Assembly: GCF_030580915.1 (NCBI RefSeq)
Contig: NZ_JAUQTA010000002.1
Span: 620,001-684,000, forward strand
Direction of reading: 5' to 3'
Source of the DNA: Nocardioides jiangxiensis
GTDB taxonomy: Bacteria; Actinomycetota; Actinomycetes; Propionibacteriales; Nocardioidaceae
DNA: 64,000 nucleotides
In this document: piece after piece, positions 7,586 through 17,013 of the stretch
Layout: every line of letters starts with the position of its first letter
How positions within the stretch are numbered: the stretch's first letter is position 1
The notes under the pieces: model-generated
What the model was told of the DNA's origin: nothing
Seen by the model: only the letters and a program-made list of their open reading frames with translations
Databases searched by the model: none
Translations under genes and position numbers: made by a program

Positions 7586-9703
7586 TCAGGCCGTGGCGGC
7601 GATGCTGTCCTCGGCGGCGCGGACGACCGCGTCCGCCGTGATGCCGTACTCCGCGAACATGCGCTCGGCCGACGCCGACGCACCGAAGGTCTCGATCGAC
7701 ACGATCCGGCCGGCGTCGCCGACCAGCTCGCGCCAGCCCTGGGCGATGCCCGCCTCAACCGAGACGCGTGCCTTGACCGTCGGCGGGATCACGCTGTCGC
7801 GGTACCCCTGTGTCTGCGCGTTGAACCATTCGATGCAGGGGAGGGAGACGACGCGCGCGTTGATGCCCTTCTCCTTGAGCTGCTCGCGCGCAGCCACGGC
7901 GAGCTGCACCTCGGAGCCGGTGGCCATCAGCACCACGTCCGGCTCGCCGCCCTCGGCGTCGATCAGCACGTAGCCGCCCTTGGCGACGTCCTCGGTCGTG
8001 TTGAAGCCCTGCTCGCCGCGCGGGAACGTCGGAAGGTTCTGGCGGCTCAGCAGCAGGCCGGCCGGACGGTCGGTGTGGCCCAGGATCGTCAGCCAGGCAG
8101 CTGCCGTCTCGTTGGCGTCGGCCGGGCGGACCACGTCGAGGTGGGGGATCGCGCGCAGCGCGGCGGCGTGCTCGATCGGCTGGTGCGTCGGCCCGTCCTC
8201 GCCGAGACCGACGGAGTCGTGGGTCCAGACGTAGATGGCCGGCGCCTTCATCAGCGCCGCCAGACGGACCGCCGGACGCATGTAGTCGGCGAACTGGAGG
8301 AACGTGCCCGCGAAGACGCGGGTGCCGCCGTGGAGCGTGATGCCGTTCTGGATGGCACCCATGGCGTGCTCGCGGATGCCGAAGTGCAGCACGCGGCCGG
8401 CGTACGGGTCGGCCTTCCAGTCGTGCGTGGCGTGCGCCGCCGGCAGGAACGACGGCGCGCCCTCGATCGTGGTGTTGTTGGAGCCGGCGAGGTCGGCAGA
8501 GCCACCCCACAGCTCCGGCATCAGCGGCGCGATGGCGTTGATGACCTTGCCGGACGCGGCGCGGGTGGCGACGCCCTTGGCGTCGGCCGGGAACGTCGGC
8601 AGCGCCTCGGCCAGGCCCTCGGGCAGGGCGCGGGTCTTCGTGCGCTCGAGGATCTCCAGCTCGGCCGGGTGGGCGGCGGCCCACGCGTCGTACTCCGCGG
8701 TCCAGGCCTGCTCGGCGGCCTTGCCGCGGGCGACGAGGTCGCGGGAGTGTGCGAGCACCTCGGCCGGGACCTCGAACTTCTGCTCCGGGTCGAAGCCGAG
8801 GACCTTCTTCGTGGCCGCCACCTCGGCGTCGCCGAGCGCCGAGCCGTGGGAGGCCTCGGTGTTCTGCGCGTTGGGGGCGGGCCACGCGATGATGGTGTTG
8901 AGGACGATCAGCGTCGGCTTGTCGGTGACCGTGCGACCCTCCTGGATCGCGGCGTACAGGGCCTCGATGTCCTCGTGGTAGCCGGCACCGTCGGCGTGGT
9001 CGCCGCCCTTGGTCCAGTCGACGTGGTGGACGTCCCAGCCGTACGCGGCGTAGCGCGCCGCCACGTCCTCGGAGAACGACACGTCGGTGTCGCCCTCGAT
9101 CGAGATCCGGTTGGCGTCGTAGATGACGGTGAGGTTGCCCAGCTGCTGGTGCCCGGCGATGGACGACGCCTCGGCCGAGACACCCTCCTGCAGGTCACCG
9201 TCGGAGGCGATGACGTAGATGTCGTGGTCGAACGGCGAGGCCCCGTCCGCAGCGTCGGGGTGGAACAGACCCTTCTCGCGGCGCGCAGCCATCGCCATGC
9301 CGACGGCGGTCGCGATGCCCTGACCGAGCGGACCGGTGGTGGTCTCGACGCCGGCGGTGTGGCCGTACTCCGGGTGGCCCGGCGTCTTGGAGCCCCACGT
9401 GCGGAACGCCTTGAGGTCCTCGAGCTCGAGGCCGAAGCCGCCCAGGTACAGCTGGACGTACTGCGTGAGCGAGGAGTGGCCGCACGAGAGCACGAAGCGG
9501 TCGCGACCGATCCAGGACGGGTCGGCCGGGTTGTGCCGCATGACCTTCTGGTAGAGCAGGTAGGCGACCGGCGCGAGGCTCATCGCGGTGCCCGGGTGGC
9601 CGTTGCCGACCTTCTGCACGGCGTCCATCGCGAGCACGCGTGCGGTGTCCACCGCCCGCCGGTCGAGATCGGTCCAGTCCAGCGGGGTGGCAGCGGGGCT
9701 CAC
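7586..9703 (-). CDS. tkt: Transketolase
   Basis: A thiamine-diphosphate enzyme moving two-carbon units between sugar phosphates. The protein has 705 residues, the usual length. Visible are the substrate/TPP signature [17 protein letters not shown], the TPP-binding stretch [11 protein letters not shown]...[10 protein letters not shown], and the pyrimidine-domain segment with [20 protein letters not shown]. The start is GTG at 9703: AGGAGAGGA lies about 6 nt upstream, and the open frame further upstream enters the ctaB control region. It is the first gene of the leftward operon, divergent from ctaB. Confidence 0.96.
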   Translation of the reverse strand: MSPAATPLDWTDLDRRAVDTARVLAMDAVQKVGNGHPGTAMSLAPVAYLLYQKVMRHNPADPSWIGRDRFVLSCGHSSLTQYVQLYLGGFGLELEDLKAFRTWGSKTPGHPEYGHTAGVETTTGPLGQGIATAVGMAMAARREKGLFHPDAADGASPFDHDIYVIASDGDLQEGVSAEASSIAGHQQLGNLTVIYDANRISIEGDTDVSFSEDVAARYAAYGWDVHHVDWTKGGDHADGAGYHEDIEALYAAIQEGRTVTDKPTLIVLNTIIAWPAPNAQNTEASHGSALGDAEVAATKKVLGFDPEQKFEVPAEVLAHSRDLVARGKAAEQAWTAEYDAWAAAHPAELEILERTKTRALPEGLAEALPTFPADAKGVATRAASGKVINAIAPLMPELWGGSADLAGSNNTTIEGAPSFLPAAHATHDWKADPYAGRVLHFGIREHAMGAIQNGITLHGGTRVFAGTFLQFADYMRPAVRLAALMKAPAIYVWTHDSVGLGEDGPTHQPIEHAAALRAIPHLDVVRPADANETAAAWLTILGHTDRPAGLLLSRQNLPTFPRGEQGFNTTEDVAKGGYVLIDAEGGEPDVVLMATGSEVQLAVAAREQLKEKGINARVVSLPCIEWFNAQTQGYRDSVIPPTVKARVSVEAGIAQGWRELVGDAGRIVSIETFGASASAERMFAEYGITADAVVRAAEDSIAATA

Positions 9704-9735
9704 GAGGGTCCTCTCCTGAGGGTGATGATCGGCAC

Positions 9736-9754
9736 GTTGCCCGGTCTCGGCAAC
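9736..9754. promoter_or_regulatory. Inverted repeat in tkt leader
   Basis: GTTGCC and GGCAAC form a perfect 6-bp inverted repeat with a 7-nt spacer, between the tkt start (9703) and its probable -10 (9762-9767). It would lie in the untranslated leader of the operon mRNA, or act as a repressor site just downstream of the start of transcription. Confidence 0.35.
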
Positions 9755-9761
9755 GAGTCCG

Positions 9762-9767
9762 AGCCTA
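9762..9767 (-). promoter_or_regulatory. Probable -10 element of tkt operon
   Basis: TAGGCT on the minus strand, about 60 bp before the tkt GTG. It fits the TAnnnT pattern seen before many starts here. No clear -35 is visible. Confidence 0.4.
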
Positions 9768-9781
9768 GTCGGTCGTGCCGT

Positions 9782-9787
9782 TAGACT
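9782..9787 (+). promoter_or_regulatory. Probable -10 element of ctaB
   Basis: TAGACT lies 35 bp before the GTG at 9823. Its position argues against an upstream ATG at 9775 as the ctaB start, since that codon would precede the promoter. Confidence 0.45.
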
Positions 9788-9822
9788 CGACCCGCATCCC
9801 ACCCCGTTCCCCAGAGGTTCCA

Positions 9823-10785
9823 GTGACGTACGTCGACCAGCCCGCATCGGGCGTCGATCAGCCGGTTGCGGCTGTGACGGCGGACGACCGACCCTCCACG
9901 TGGAAGGACGTCGTCGGTGCTTACGTCGGCCTGACGAAGCCGCGGGTCATCGAGCTGCTGCTCCTGACGACGGTGCCGGTGATGTTCTTCGCCGCCCGCG
10001 GGGTGCCGGATCTCGACAAGGTGATCTGGACCGTCCTCGGTGGCACGCTCAGCGCCGGCTCCGCGTCGGCGTACAACTGTGTCTACGACCGCGACATCGA
10101 CGAGCAGATGCGCCGCACGCGGCGTCGCGCGCTGCCGCGCCACATCGTCGGTGCCCGCGGCGCCCTGGTCTTCGCGACCGTGCTCGCGGTGCTGTCGACG
10201 GTGATCCTGTGGTTCGGGGTCAACCCGCTGTCGGCGGAGCTGTCGATCGGCGCCAACGCGTTCTACGTCTTCATCTACACGATGCTGCTCAAGCGCCGCA
10301 CCACGCAGAACATCGTGTGGGGCGGCATCGCGGGCTGCTTCCCGGCCCTCATCGGCTGGACCGCGGTCACCGGCGAGCTCGCCTGGACGCCGGTGATCCT
10401 CTTCCTCGTGGTCTTCTTCTGGACGCCGCCGCACACCTGGGCGCTGGCACTGCGCTACCGCGAGGACTACGCCAACGTCGACGTCCCGATGCTGCCGGTC
10501 GTGAAGCCCGCCGCCGAGGTGGGCCGCCAGATCGTCCTGTACTCGTGGGTGATGGTCGCGACGTCGCTGGCCCTGTGGCCGATCGGCGACCTCGGCTGGT
10601 TCTACCCCGCGGCTGCCCTGGTGCTCGGCGTGGTCTTCCTCGTCGAGGCGCACCGGATGGCGCACCGCGCCAAGGGCACCGAGGAGCTGTCGGTGATCAA
10701 GCCGATGCGGCTCTTCCACCACTCCAACCTGTACCTCTCGCTGCTCTTCGTCGCCGTCGCGATCGACCCGCTGATCTCGCGCTGA
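9823..10785 (+). CDS. ctaB: Heme O synthase (protoheme IX farnesyltransferase)
   Basis: Adds a farnesyl group to protoheme to make heme O for terminal oxidases, in the cytoplasmic membrane. The protein has 320 residues from the GTG at 9823. It shows the UbiA-family prenyl-diphosphate motif [15 protein letters not shown] (NxxxDxxxD), the [15 protein letters not shown] segment, and the second Asp-rich loop [13 protein letters not shown]. About nine membrane segments are apparent. The ATG at 9775 is in frame but lies upstream of the probable -10, so I rejected it. CtaA, the next enzyme of the pathway, is coded at 12221-13084, and a SURF1 gene lies at 37925. Confidence 0.95.
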   Translation: MTYVDQPASGVDQPVAAVTADDRPSTWKDVVGAYVGLTKPRVIELLLLTTVPVMFFAARGVPDLDKVIWTVLGGTLSAGSASAYNCVYDRDIDEQMRRTRRRALPRHIVGARGALVFATVLAVLSTVILWFGVNPLSAELSIGANAFYVFIYTMLLKRRTTQNIVWGGIAGCFPALIGWTAVTGELAWTPVILFLVVFFWTPPHTWALALRYREDYANVDVPMLPVVKPAAEVGRQIVLYSWVMVATSLALWPIGDLGWFYPAAALVLGVVFLVEAHRMAHRAKGTEELSVIKPMRLFHHSNLYLSLLFVAVAIDPLISR

Positions 10786-10788
10786 GCG

Positions 10789-12099
10789 TCAGCCCTTCCC
10801 GACCGCGTAGACCAGCTGGGGGTCGGCGAACCCCTTGACCTGCATCTCACCCCGCGGCTCGAGGTCGGCGGCGCGGCACTCCTGCGCGGCCGAGGCGTCG
10901 AGGAGCACCTCCCCGGCGAGCGCGTGCGAGCAGAGGCGGGCGGCGAGGTTCACGGGCATGCCGATCGCGGTGTACTCCATGCGCGTCTCCGCCGAGATGG
11001 CGCCGACGGTCACGCGCCCGCTGGCCACGCCGACGCCGAGACCGAGCGGGTGGTGCCGGGTCTCCCAACGGGCCACGACCGGTTCGACGGCCGCGAGCAG
11101 CTCGCGCGCCAGGCGCAGCCCGGTCGCGGCGTGGTCGGGATCGGCGATCGGTGCCCCGACGAGGATCAGGATGCCGTCACCCGCGTAGTTGGTGATCGTG
11201 CCGCCGTACTTCGCGACGACCCCACCGGCCGCTTCGTAGTAGTCGGCGAGGAGGTCGACGACGGCCTGGGACGGGACCCCCTCCGAGTACGACGTGAAGC
11301 CGCGCAGGTCGGCGCAGACGACCGTGAGCTCGGCCTGGTGGGGCTTCATCGCCTCCACCATGCCGCGCGACGCGACGAGCTGGCTCACCTGCGGTGAGAG
11401 GAAGCGGCTGAGGAAGACGCTCCGTTCGGCCTGCATCGTCGCGAGCTCCAGCTGTCCCCAGAGGCACAGGCAGATCCAGGTGGCGATGCAGAGGCCGGCT
11501 GCGATGGGAGGGGCCACGGTCGCGGCGATCACGAACGCCGAGGCGACCATGAACGCGAGCGCACGGCGTTCCTCGGCGTGGTCGAGCCCGCCCATGGCGA
11601 GTCCGCCCCACCCGAGGCTGAAGGGGACGATGGCCACCAGCCAGAAGCCGGCGAAGACCCAGAAGCCGGGCGTCGACAGGGCACCGGGCTCGAGGAGGGA
11701 GAGCTCGTAGTCGTTGAGGTGCTGGGCGGGGAAGGCGACGGTGAGGACGCCGAGGACCGGGCCGAGCGCGATGGCCACGATCGCACTGGTGCGGACAACG
11801 GTGGCCCTGGGACCGCGCAGCTGGGAGGTGGCCAGCAGGGAGAGCATGTACAGGCCGGCGAGGGAGACGGCGGCAGCCTCGAGGAGTCCCTGCAGCCGGG
11901 CGAGTGTCTGCGGATGTGCTGTGTCCACGCGGTCGGTGTACACCGGCATGGTCGCGACGGCGAGGCCGACGGTCGCGGAGAAGATCCCGGCCAAGGCGTT
12001 CGACCGGGTCCAGCCGAGTCCGAAGGTGAGGATCAGCGCCATGCCGCCCGTGACCGCGGCGAGGGCGACGGCGGCGTACTGGTACTGGTCGAGCGTCAT
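10789..12099 (-). CDS. Membrane-bound class III adenylate/guanylate cyclase
   Basis: The protein has 436 residues. Residues ~8-215 contain about six membrane segments (for example VALAAVTGGMALILTFGLGW). Residues ~255-430 are a class III nucleotidyl cyclase domain. Metal-binding aspartates are D264 in VCADLRGFTS and D308 in NYAGDGILILVG. The transition-state N384 and R388 lie in IGMPVNLAARL. Asp is replaced by Thr at the usual base-recognition spot (EYTAIG), as in many bacterial adenylate cyclases, so cAMP is the likely product. This is inferred. The gene is convergent with ctaB, with only three bases between stops. Confidence 0.9.
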   Translation of the reverse strand: MTLDQYQYAAVALAAVTGGMALILTFGLGWTRSNALAGIFSATVGLAVATMPVYTDRVDTAHPQTLARLQGLLEAAAVSLAGLYMLSLLATSQLRGPRATVVRTSAIVAIALGPVLGVLTVAFPAQHLNDYELSLLEPGALSTPGFWVFAGFWLVAIVPFSLGWGGLAMGGLDHAEERRALAFMVASAFVIAATVAPPIAAGLCIATWICLCLWGQLELATMQAERSVFLSRFLSPQVSQLVASRGMVEAMKPHQAELTVVCADLRGFTSYSEGVPSQAVVDLLADYYEAAGGVVAKYGGTITNYAGDGILILVGAPIADPDHAATGLRLARELLAAVEPVVARWETRHHPLGLGVGVASGRVTVGAISAETRMEYTAIGMPVNLAARLCSHALAGEVLLDASAAQECRAADLEPRGEMQVKGFADPQLVYAVGKG

Positions 12100-12208
12100 G
12101 GCTGGCCCCTGACTGCGGCCGGGCGGCCGTCACCCTCAGTGTCGTCCCGAACCGGACATTCGGGAAGGCGTGGTCACCGACCCCTCGGCCTCCGCTACCG
12201 GGGCCCGG

Positions 12209-12230
12209 ACGCGCCTGTGGTCAGGCGCGT
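12209..12230 (-). terminator. Hairpin terminator overlapping the ctaA stop
   Basis: ACGCGCCTG-TGGT-CAGGCGCGT is a perfect 9-bp stem with a 4-nt loop. On the minus strand it spans the last codons of ctaA and the bases after its stop. No T-tract follows, as is common in GC-rich actinobacteria. Confidence 0.5.
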
Positions 12231-13084
12231 GCGCGCGTGGTGAGGACGACCCGCGCCAGGCCGGCGGCGACGAGTGCAGCCCCGAGCATGTGCAGTCCGA
12301 CCAGGAGACCGGGCAGGTCGGTGTAGTACTGCACGTAGCCGAGCACGCCCTGGCCCAGCTCGATCGCGAGCAGGACTGAGGCGAAGAACGCGAGCGTCCG
12401 CTCGTTGCGGCGGGCGGCGACGACGGTCAGCGTCAGCGTCAGCAGCACGAGCGCCCAGACCGCGACGCCGTGCACGTGCGAGGCGACAGCAGGGTCGAGA
12501 CCGTTGCGCGGGGCCTTCTCGTCGCCGGCGTGCGGGCCGGACCCGGTCACGACGGTGCCCAGCCAGAGGACGACGGCGCCGACCGCGAGCACCGACCAGG
12601 CGAGGGCCCGGGACGACGCCGTGGCGGCCGGGCGGACCGGGCCCGTGACCTCGTCGACCAGCCACACGCAGAGGCCGACCATGCCCATCGAGAGCAGCAG
12701 GTGGATCGCGACGATCCACGGGTTGAGGTCGGTCAACACGGTGATGCCGCCGACGACTCCCTGCAGCGGGATACCGAGCAGGACGGCCAGCGCCAGGCGT
12801 CGTACGACGCCGGGGCGCTGCCACGCGGCGATGACGCATGCGACGGCGATCGCCACGAGCACGTAGGTGAGCATCCGGTTGCCGAACTCGATGGCCCCGT
12901 GGAGGCCGAGGTCGTCGTGGTAGACGAGGTTGTCGTCGGTGCACTTGGGCCAGGTGGGGCAGCCGAGGCCGGAGGCGGTCAGGCGCACGGCGCCGCCGGT
13001 CATGACGATGACGATGTTGGCGACCAGGTTGGCGATGGCGAGGCCGGCGAGGTGCGCACGGCACCAGGCGGTCAGGGACGACAT
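12221..13084 (-). CDS. ctaA: Heme A synthase
   Basis: Converts heme O to heme A for aa3-type cytochrome oxidase, in the membrane (COX15/CtaA family). The protein has 287 residues from the ATG at 13084. The Cys pair is C42 and C48 in GLGCPTWPKC. Heme-ligand histidines are in LGLHGAIEFGNR (N-terminal half), SHVHGVAVW and LVGLHMLGAAL. About eight membrane segments are apparent. The start lies one base after the stop of the upstream ABC permease gene, so the ATPase, permease and CtaA form one leftward operon. A longer frame to 13246 lies inside the permease and was rejected. Confidence 0.93.
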   Translation of the reverse strand: MSSLTAWCRAHLAGLAIANLVANIVIVMTGGAVRLTASGLGCPTWPKCTDDNLVYHDDLGLHGAIEFGNRMLTYVLVAIAVACVIAAWQRPGVVRRLALAVLLGIPLQGVVGGITVLTDLNPWIVAIHLLLSMGMVGLCVWLVDEVTGPVRPAATASSRALAWSVLAVGAVVLWLGTVVTGSGPHAGDEKAPRNGLDPAVASHVHGVAVWALVLLTLTLTVVAARRNERTLAFFASVLLAIELGQGVLGYVQYYTDLPGLLVGLHMLGAALVAAGLARVVLTTRARA

Positions 13085-13085
13085 G

Positions 13086-13859
13086 TCACTCCCACTTGAA
13101 GAATCGGCCGGCGAGCAGGGAGCCTGCGATCGCCCAGACCATGAGCACGAACATCCCCAGCGCGTCGCACTGCCCGTCGGCGAGGCCGGCGCGCATGACG
13201 TCCCCCAGCGCGCCGGACGGCAGCAGGCGCAGGACGCCGGCGCCACCGCCGTACGAGGTGTGGGGGAGCACCACGCCGCCGCCCATCATCAGCAGCAGGT
13301 AGATCAGGTTGGCCGCCGCGAGGGTGGCCTCGGCGCGCAGCGTGCCGGCCATGAAGAGGCCGAGCGAGGCGAAGGCGAGAGTGCCGAGGAAGGCGCCGGA
13401 GAGCGCCACGACCGCACCGACCACGCCCCCGTGCGGGTGCCAGCCGAGCGCGAAGCCGACCGCCGAGATCACGATCGCCTGCAGGACCATCACGCCGAAG
13501 AGCGCGATCACCTTGCCGAGCAGCAGCCCGAACCGGGGGAGCGGCGAGGCGCCGAGGCGCTTGATCAGCCCGTAGCGACGCTCGAAGCCGGTGGCGATCG
13601 CCAGCGAGGTGAACGACGTCGACATCACGCCGAGCGCGAGCACGCCCGGCGTCAGCACGTCGACGACCCGGTGGTCGAAGGTGAGCCCGAGACGCTCGGC
13701 GCCGACGACACCGCCGACGAGCGCGAGGACCGGGATCACCAGCGCGATGAGCAGCTGCTCGCCGTTGCGGAGGAGCAGCTTCGTCTCCATCGCGGCCTGC
13801 GCGCGGACCTGCTGCGCCAGCGGCGCGGCACCGGGCATGGGGGTGAAGACGCCGCTCAT
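13086..13859 (-). CDS. ABC-2 type transporter permease
   Basis: The protein has 257 residues with about six membrane segments (LLIALVIPVLALVGGVVG; LALGVMSTSFTSLAIATGF; VIALFGVMVLQAIVISAVGF), typical of ABC-2 permeases of the DrrB/NatB kind. The ATG at 13859 overlaps the ATPase stop by four bases (ATGA). The FERRYGLIKRLGASPLPR cytoplasmic loop is the usual coupling region. The substrate is unknown; lipids or drugs are common for this family. Its pairing with ctaA is conserved in actinobacteria, so a link to oxidase assembly is possible but unproven. Confidence 0.88.
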   Translation of the reverse strand: MSGVFTPMPGAAPLAQQVRAQAAMETKLLLRNGEQLLIALVIPVLALVGGVVGAERLGLTFDHRVVDVLTPGVLALGVMSTSFTSLAIATGFERRYGLIKRLGASPLPRFGLLLGKVIALFGVMVLQAIVISAVGFALGWHPHGGVVGAVVALSGAFLGTLAFASLGLFMAGTLRAEATLAAANLIYLLLMMGGGVVLPHTSYGGGAGVLRLLPSGALGDVMRAGLADGQCDALGMFVLMVWAIAGSLLAGRFFKWE

Positions 13860-14710
13860 GCCTCGAGCTCCCGTCCGGTCAGGTGGAGGAAGACGTCCTC
13901 GAGGGTGCGGGAGCCGAAGCTGATCGACTGGAGGCCGACCTGGTGCTCCTCGCTCCAGGAGGACACGGCCGCACGGAGCGCCGCCTCGGCGTCGGCCGGG
14001 AGCTCACGGTCCACCACGAGGCGCACGGTCGCGGACGACCCGCGCGTCAGCTCCTCCGGCGACCCGGTCGCGATGAGCTGGCCGCGGTCGATGATGTGCA
14101 CCATGTCGGCGAGGCGCTCGGCCTCCTCCAGGTAGTGCGTCGTGAGGACGATGGTCACGCCGTCGGCGCGCAGCTCCTGCAGCAGCTCCCACGTCGTACG
14201 CCGGGCGGCGGGGTCCATGCCCGCGGTCGGCTCGTCGACGAAGACCAGCTCGGGGCGGCCGACGACCGCCATCGCGAGGCCGAGGCGCTGCTGCTGGCCT
14301 CCCGACAGGCGACGGAACGGGGTCCTGCCGCACTCGCCGAGGCCCAGTCGCTCCACGAGCATGTCGACGGAGAGCGGGTTGGCGTGGAGCTTCGCCACGT
14401 GGCGCAGCATCTCCTCCGCGCGTACGCCGGACCATGCGCCGCCGCTCTGCAGCATCACGCCGATGCGGGGGAGCAGCTCGCGCCGCTGGCTGACCGGGTC
14501 GAGCCCGAGCACGCGGACGTGGCCGGACTGCGGGCGCCGGAAGCCCTCGCAGGTCTCGAGGGTGGTGGTCTTGCCGGCCCCGTTCGGGCCGAGGACAGCG
14601 GTGATGGAGCCACGCTCGACCGTGAGCGAGAGTCCGTCGACGGCGACCTTGTCGCCGTACCGCATCACCAGGCCGTCGATCTCGACGGCAGGAGCGGAGG
14701 ATTCGGGCAC
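13856..14710 (-). CDS. ABC transporter ATP-binding protein
   Basis: The protein has 284 residues. Walker A is GPNGAGKT (41-48), the signature LSGGQQQRLGLAM starts at 135, and Walker B is LVFVDEP (155-161) with a following TTHYLEEAERL H-loop. This is the DrrA/CcmA-type exporter ATPase; the C-terminal ~60 residues are the usual extension. The GTG at 14710 is preceded at 7 nt by TACACT, which fits a leaderless start, and a longer open frame upstream overlaps sufR antisense. It is first in the ATPase-permease-ctaA operon, divergent from sufR. Confidence 0.92.
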   Translation of the reverse strand: MPESSAPAVEIDGLVMRYGDKVAVDGLSLTVERGSITAVLGPNGAGKTTTLETCEGFRRPQSGHVRVLGLDPVSQRRELLPRIGVMLQSGGAWSGVRAEEMLRHVAKLHANPLSVDMLVERLGLGECGRTPFRRLSGGQQQRLGLAMAVVGRPELVFVDEPTAGMDPAARRTTWELLQELRADGVTIVLTTHYLEEAERLADMVHIIDRGQLIATGSPEELTRGSSATVRLVVDRELPADAEAALRAAVSSWSEEHQVGLQSISFGSRTLEDVFLHLTGRELEA

Positions 14711-14812
14711 GCGCCACAGTGTAGGGAGCGGCGGCACGGGTTCCGGAGAGAGATCGCTCACCCGGCGGCGTGACTTAGGGGACCCTTCGTTGAGCGCGGC
14801 AGGCATTAACGT

Positions 14813-14827
14813 CACAATGTTGTTGTG
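14813..14827. promoter_or_regulatory. Palindrome over the sufR start, probable SufR operator
   Basis: CACAA-TGTTG-TTGTG is a perfect 5-bp inverted repeat whose right arm includes the sufR GTG start. CACAAT (14813-14818) also sits where a -10 of a leaderless message would lie. SufR proteins repress their own operon through such short palindromes, so autoregulation is the likely role. Confidence 0.6.
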
Positions 14828-15532
14828 CAATTCGAGCGGATCTCGACGGTCGTCCCTGACGGGGACGCCTCGACGCGTGCGCGCGTGATCCGCCTGATCG
14901 CCGAGCAGGGTCCCCGCACGGCCGCCGACCTGGCCGCCGAGCTCGACCTCACGCCGGCCGGCGTGCGTCGCCACCTCGACCACCTGGTCGAGGCCGGCAC
15001 CCTCGAGGCCACCGAGCAGCGCGCGCTCCCGGGCACCCGCGGTCGAGGCCGTCCGGCGCGCGCGTTCCGCCTCACGCAGGCCGGGCGCGACCAGCTCGAC
15101 AACCAGTACGACGACCTCGCCACGCAGGCGCTCCGCTTCCTCCGCGAGACCGGGGGAGACGAGGCGGTCATCGCCTTCGCCCGCCAGCGGGTCGAGTTCA
15201 TCGAGCGTGACTACGCCGTGGTCACGACGGAGCAGCCGGAGCTGTCGCCGGCCGAGGCCCTCGCCGAGGTCCTCACGCGCGGTGGCTACGCGGCCGGCGT
15301 CCGCCAGGCGCCGATCGGTGACCAGCTCTGCCAGCAGCACTGCCCCGTCTCGCACGTGGCCCACGAGTTCCCGCAGCTGTGCGAGGCCGAGACCGAGGCG
15401 TTCAGCCGGGTCCTCGGGTCGCACGTGCAGCGGCTCGCCACGATCGCCCACGGCGACGGCGTCTGCACCACCTGCATCCCCCAGACCATCACCCACAAGC
15501 GGGCCAGCAACAAGGACGGAGAGTCGCGATGA
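14825..15532 (+). CDS. sufR: Fe-S cluster-sensing repressor SufR
   Basis: The protein has 235 residues. An N-terminal DeoR/ArsR-like winged helix (about 17-80: [33 protein letters not shown]) precedes a C-terminal sensor with cysteines at 169, 173, 186, 214 and 217 ([28 protein letters not shown]). These fit the family's cluster ligands. It should repress the suf operon when holding a cluster and release it under iron limitation or oxidative stress. The GTG start lies inside the palindrome at 14813-14827. Its stop overlaps the sufB ATG (ATGA), so sensor and operon are translationally coupled. Confidence 0.92.
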   Translation: MQFERISTVVPDGDASTRARVIRLIAEQGPRTAADLAAELDLTPAGVRRHLDHLVEAGTLEATEQRALPGTRGRGRPARAFRLTQAGRDQLDNQYDDLATQALRFLRETGGDEAVIAFARQRVEFIERDYAVVTTEQPELSPAEALAEVLTRGGYAAGVRQAPIGDQLCQQHCPVSHVAHEFPQLCEAETEAFSRVLGSHVQRLATIAHGDGVCTTCIPQTITHKRASNKDGESR

Positions 15533-16959
15533 CGACCACCCCCAACGCCATCGAGGAGCTCAACCCCGAGCTCAAGGGCATCGGCAAGTACGAGTTCGGC
15601 TGGGCCGACAAGGACGTCGCCGGCGCCAACGCGAAGCGTGGCCTGAACGAGGACGTCGTTCGCGACATCTCGGGCAAGAAGTCCGAGCCGCAGTGGATGC
15701 TCGACCTGCGCCTCAAGGGCCTGAAGCTCTTCGACCGCAAGCCGATGCCGACGTGGGGCTCCGACCTCAACGAGATCGACTTCGACAACATCAAGTACTT
15801 CGTGCGCTCCTCGGAGAAGCAGGCCGCCTCCTGGGAGGACCTGCCCGAGGACATCAAGAACACCTACGACAAGCTCGGCATCCCGGAGGCGGAGAAGCAG
15901 CGCCTCGTCGCCGGCGTCGCCGCGCAGTACGAGTCCGAGGTCGTCTACCACTCGATCCGCGAGGACCTCGAGGCGCAGGGCGTGCTCTTCCTCGACACCG
16001 ACACCGCGCTGAAGGAGCACCCGGAGCTCTTCCAGGAGTACTTCGGCACCGTCATCCCGGTCGGCGACAACAAGTTCGCCGCGCTCAACACCGCCGTGTG
16101 GTCGGGTGGCTCGTTCATCTACGTCCCGAAGGGTGTCCACGTCGACATCCCGCTCCAGGCCTACTTCCGCATCAACACGGAGAACATGGGCCAGTTCGAG
16201 CGCACGCTGATCATCGTCGACGAGGACGCCTACGTGCACTACGTCGAGGGCTGTACCGCCCCGGTGTACTCCTCGGACTCGCTGCACTCCGCGGTCGTCG
16301 AGATCATCGTCAAGAAGGGCGGCCGCTGCCGCTACACGACCATCCAGAACTGGTCGAACAACGTCTACAACCTCGTCACCAAGCGCGCGGTCTGCGAGGC
16401 CGGCGCGACGATGGAGTGGGTCGACGGCAACATCGGCTCCAAGGTCACCATGAAGTACCCGGCGGTCTACCTCATGGGTGAGCACGCCAAGGGCGAGACG
16501 CTGTCGATCGCGTTCGCCGGCGAGGGCCAGCACCAGGACGCCGGCGCGAAGATGGTCCACGCCGCGCCGAACACCTCCTCCTCGATCCTGTCGAAGTCGG
16601 TGGCGCGTGGCGGTGGCCGCACGTCGTACCGCGGCCTGATCCAGGTCAACGAGGGTGCGCACGGCTCCAAGAGCAACGTCCTCTGCGACGCGCTCCTGGT
16701 CGACCAGATCTCCCGCTCGGACACCTACCCCTACGTCGACATCCGTGAGGACGACGTCTCCATGGGTCACGAGGCCTCGGTCTCCAAGGTCTCCGACGAC
16801 CAGCTCTTCTACCTGATGCAGCGCGGCATGGAGCAGGACGAGGCCATGGCCATGATCGTCCGCGGCTTCGTCGAGCCGATCGCGAAGGAACTCCCGATGG
16901 AGTACGCCCTCGAGCTGAACCGCCTGATCGAGCTGCAGATGGAGGGCGCGGTCGGCTGA
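15529..16959 (+). CDS. sufB: Fe-S cluster scaffold protein SufB
   Basis: Scaffold subunit of the SufBCD complex, which assembles clusters from sulfur donated by SufS-SufU. The protein has 476 residues, the normal length, without the intein known in the mycobacterial homologue. Conserved tracts include [40 protein letters not shown], the basic/core segment [20 protein letters not shown] and the [15 protein letters not shown] helix. The ATG at 15529 overlaps the sufR stop. It is the first structural gene of the operon. Confidence 0.97.
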   Translation: MTTTPNAIEELNPELKGIGKYEFGWADKDVAGANAKRGLNEDVVRDISGKKSEPQWMLDLRLKGLKLFDRKPMPTWGSDLNEIDFDNIKYFVRSSEKQAASWEDLPEDIKNTYDKLGIPEAEKQRLVAGVAAQYESEVVYHSIREDLEAQGVLFLDTDTALKEHPELFQEYFGTVIPVGDNKFAALNTAVWSGGSFIYVPKGVHVDIPLQAYFRINTENMGQFERTLIIVDEDAYVHYVEGCTAPVYSSDSLHSAVVEIIVKKGGRCRYTTIQNWSNNVYNLVTKRAVCEAGATMEWVDGNIGSKVTMKYPAVYLMGEHAKGETLSIAFAGEGQHQDAGAKMVHAAPNTSSSILSKSVARGGGRTSYRGLIQVNEGAHGSKSNVLCDALLVDQISRSDTYPYVDIREDDVSMGHEASVSKVSDDQLFYLMQRGMEQDEAMAMIVRGFVEPIAKELPMEYALELNRLIELQMEGAVG

Positions 16960-17013
16960 CCTGGTCAGCCCTCACCGCACCCACTGACGACCCGCGTACG
17001 AAAGCAACAAACC

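Noticed and set aside
6650..9784. Long open frame (1044 codons) on the + strand
   Set aside because: It is antisense to tal and tkt and is Asp/Arg/Val-rich low-complexity, typical of the shadow frame of GC-rich genes.
9775..9822. ATG at 9775 as the ctaB start
   Set aside because: It lies before the probable -10 element (9782-9787); the GTG at 9823 gives the normal N-terminus.
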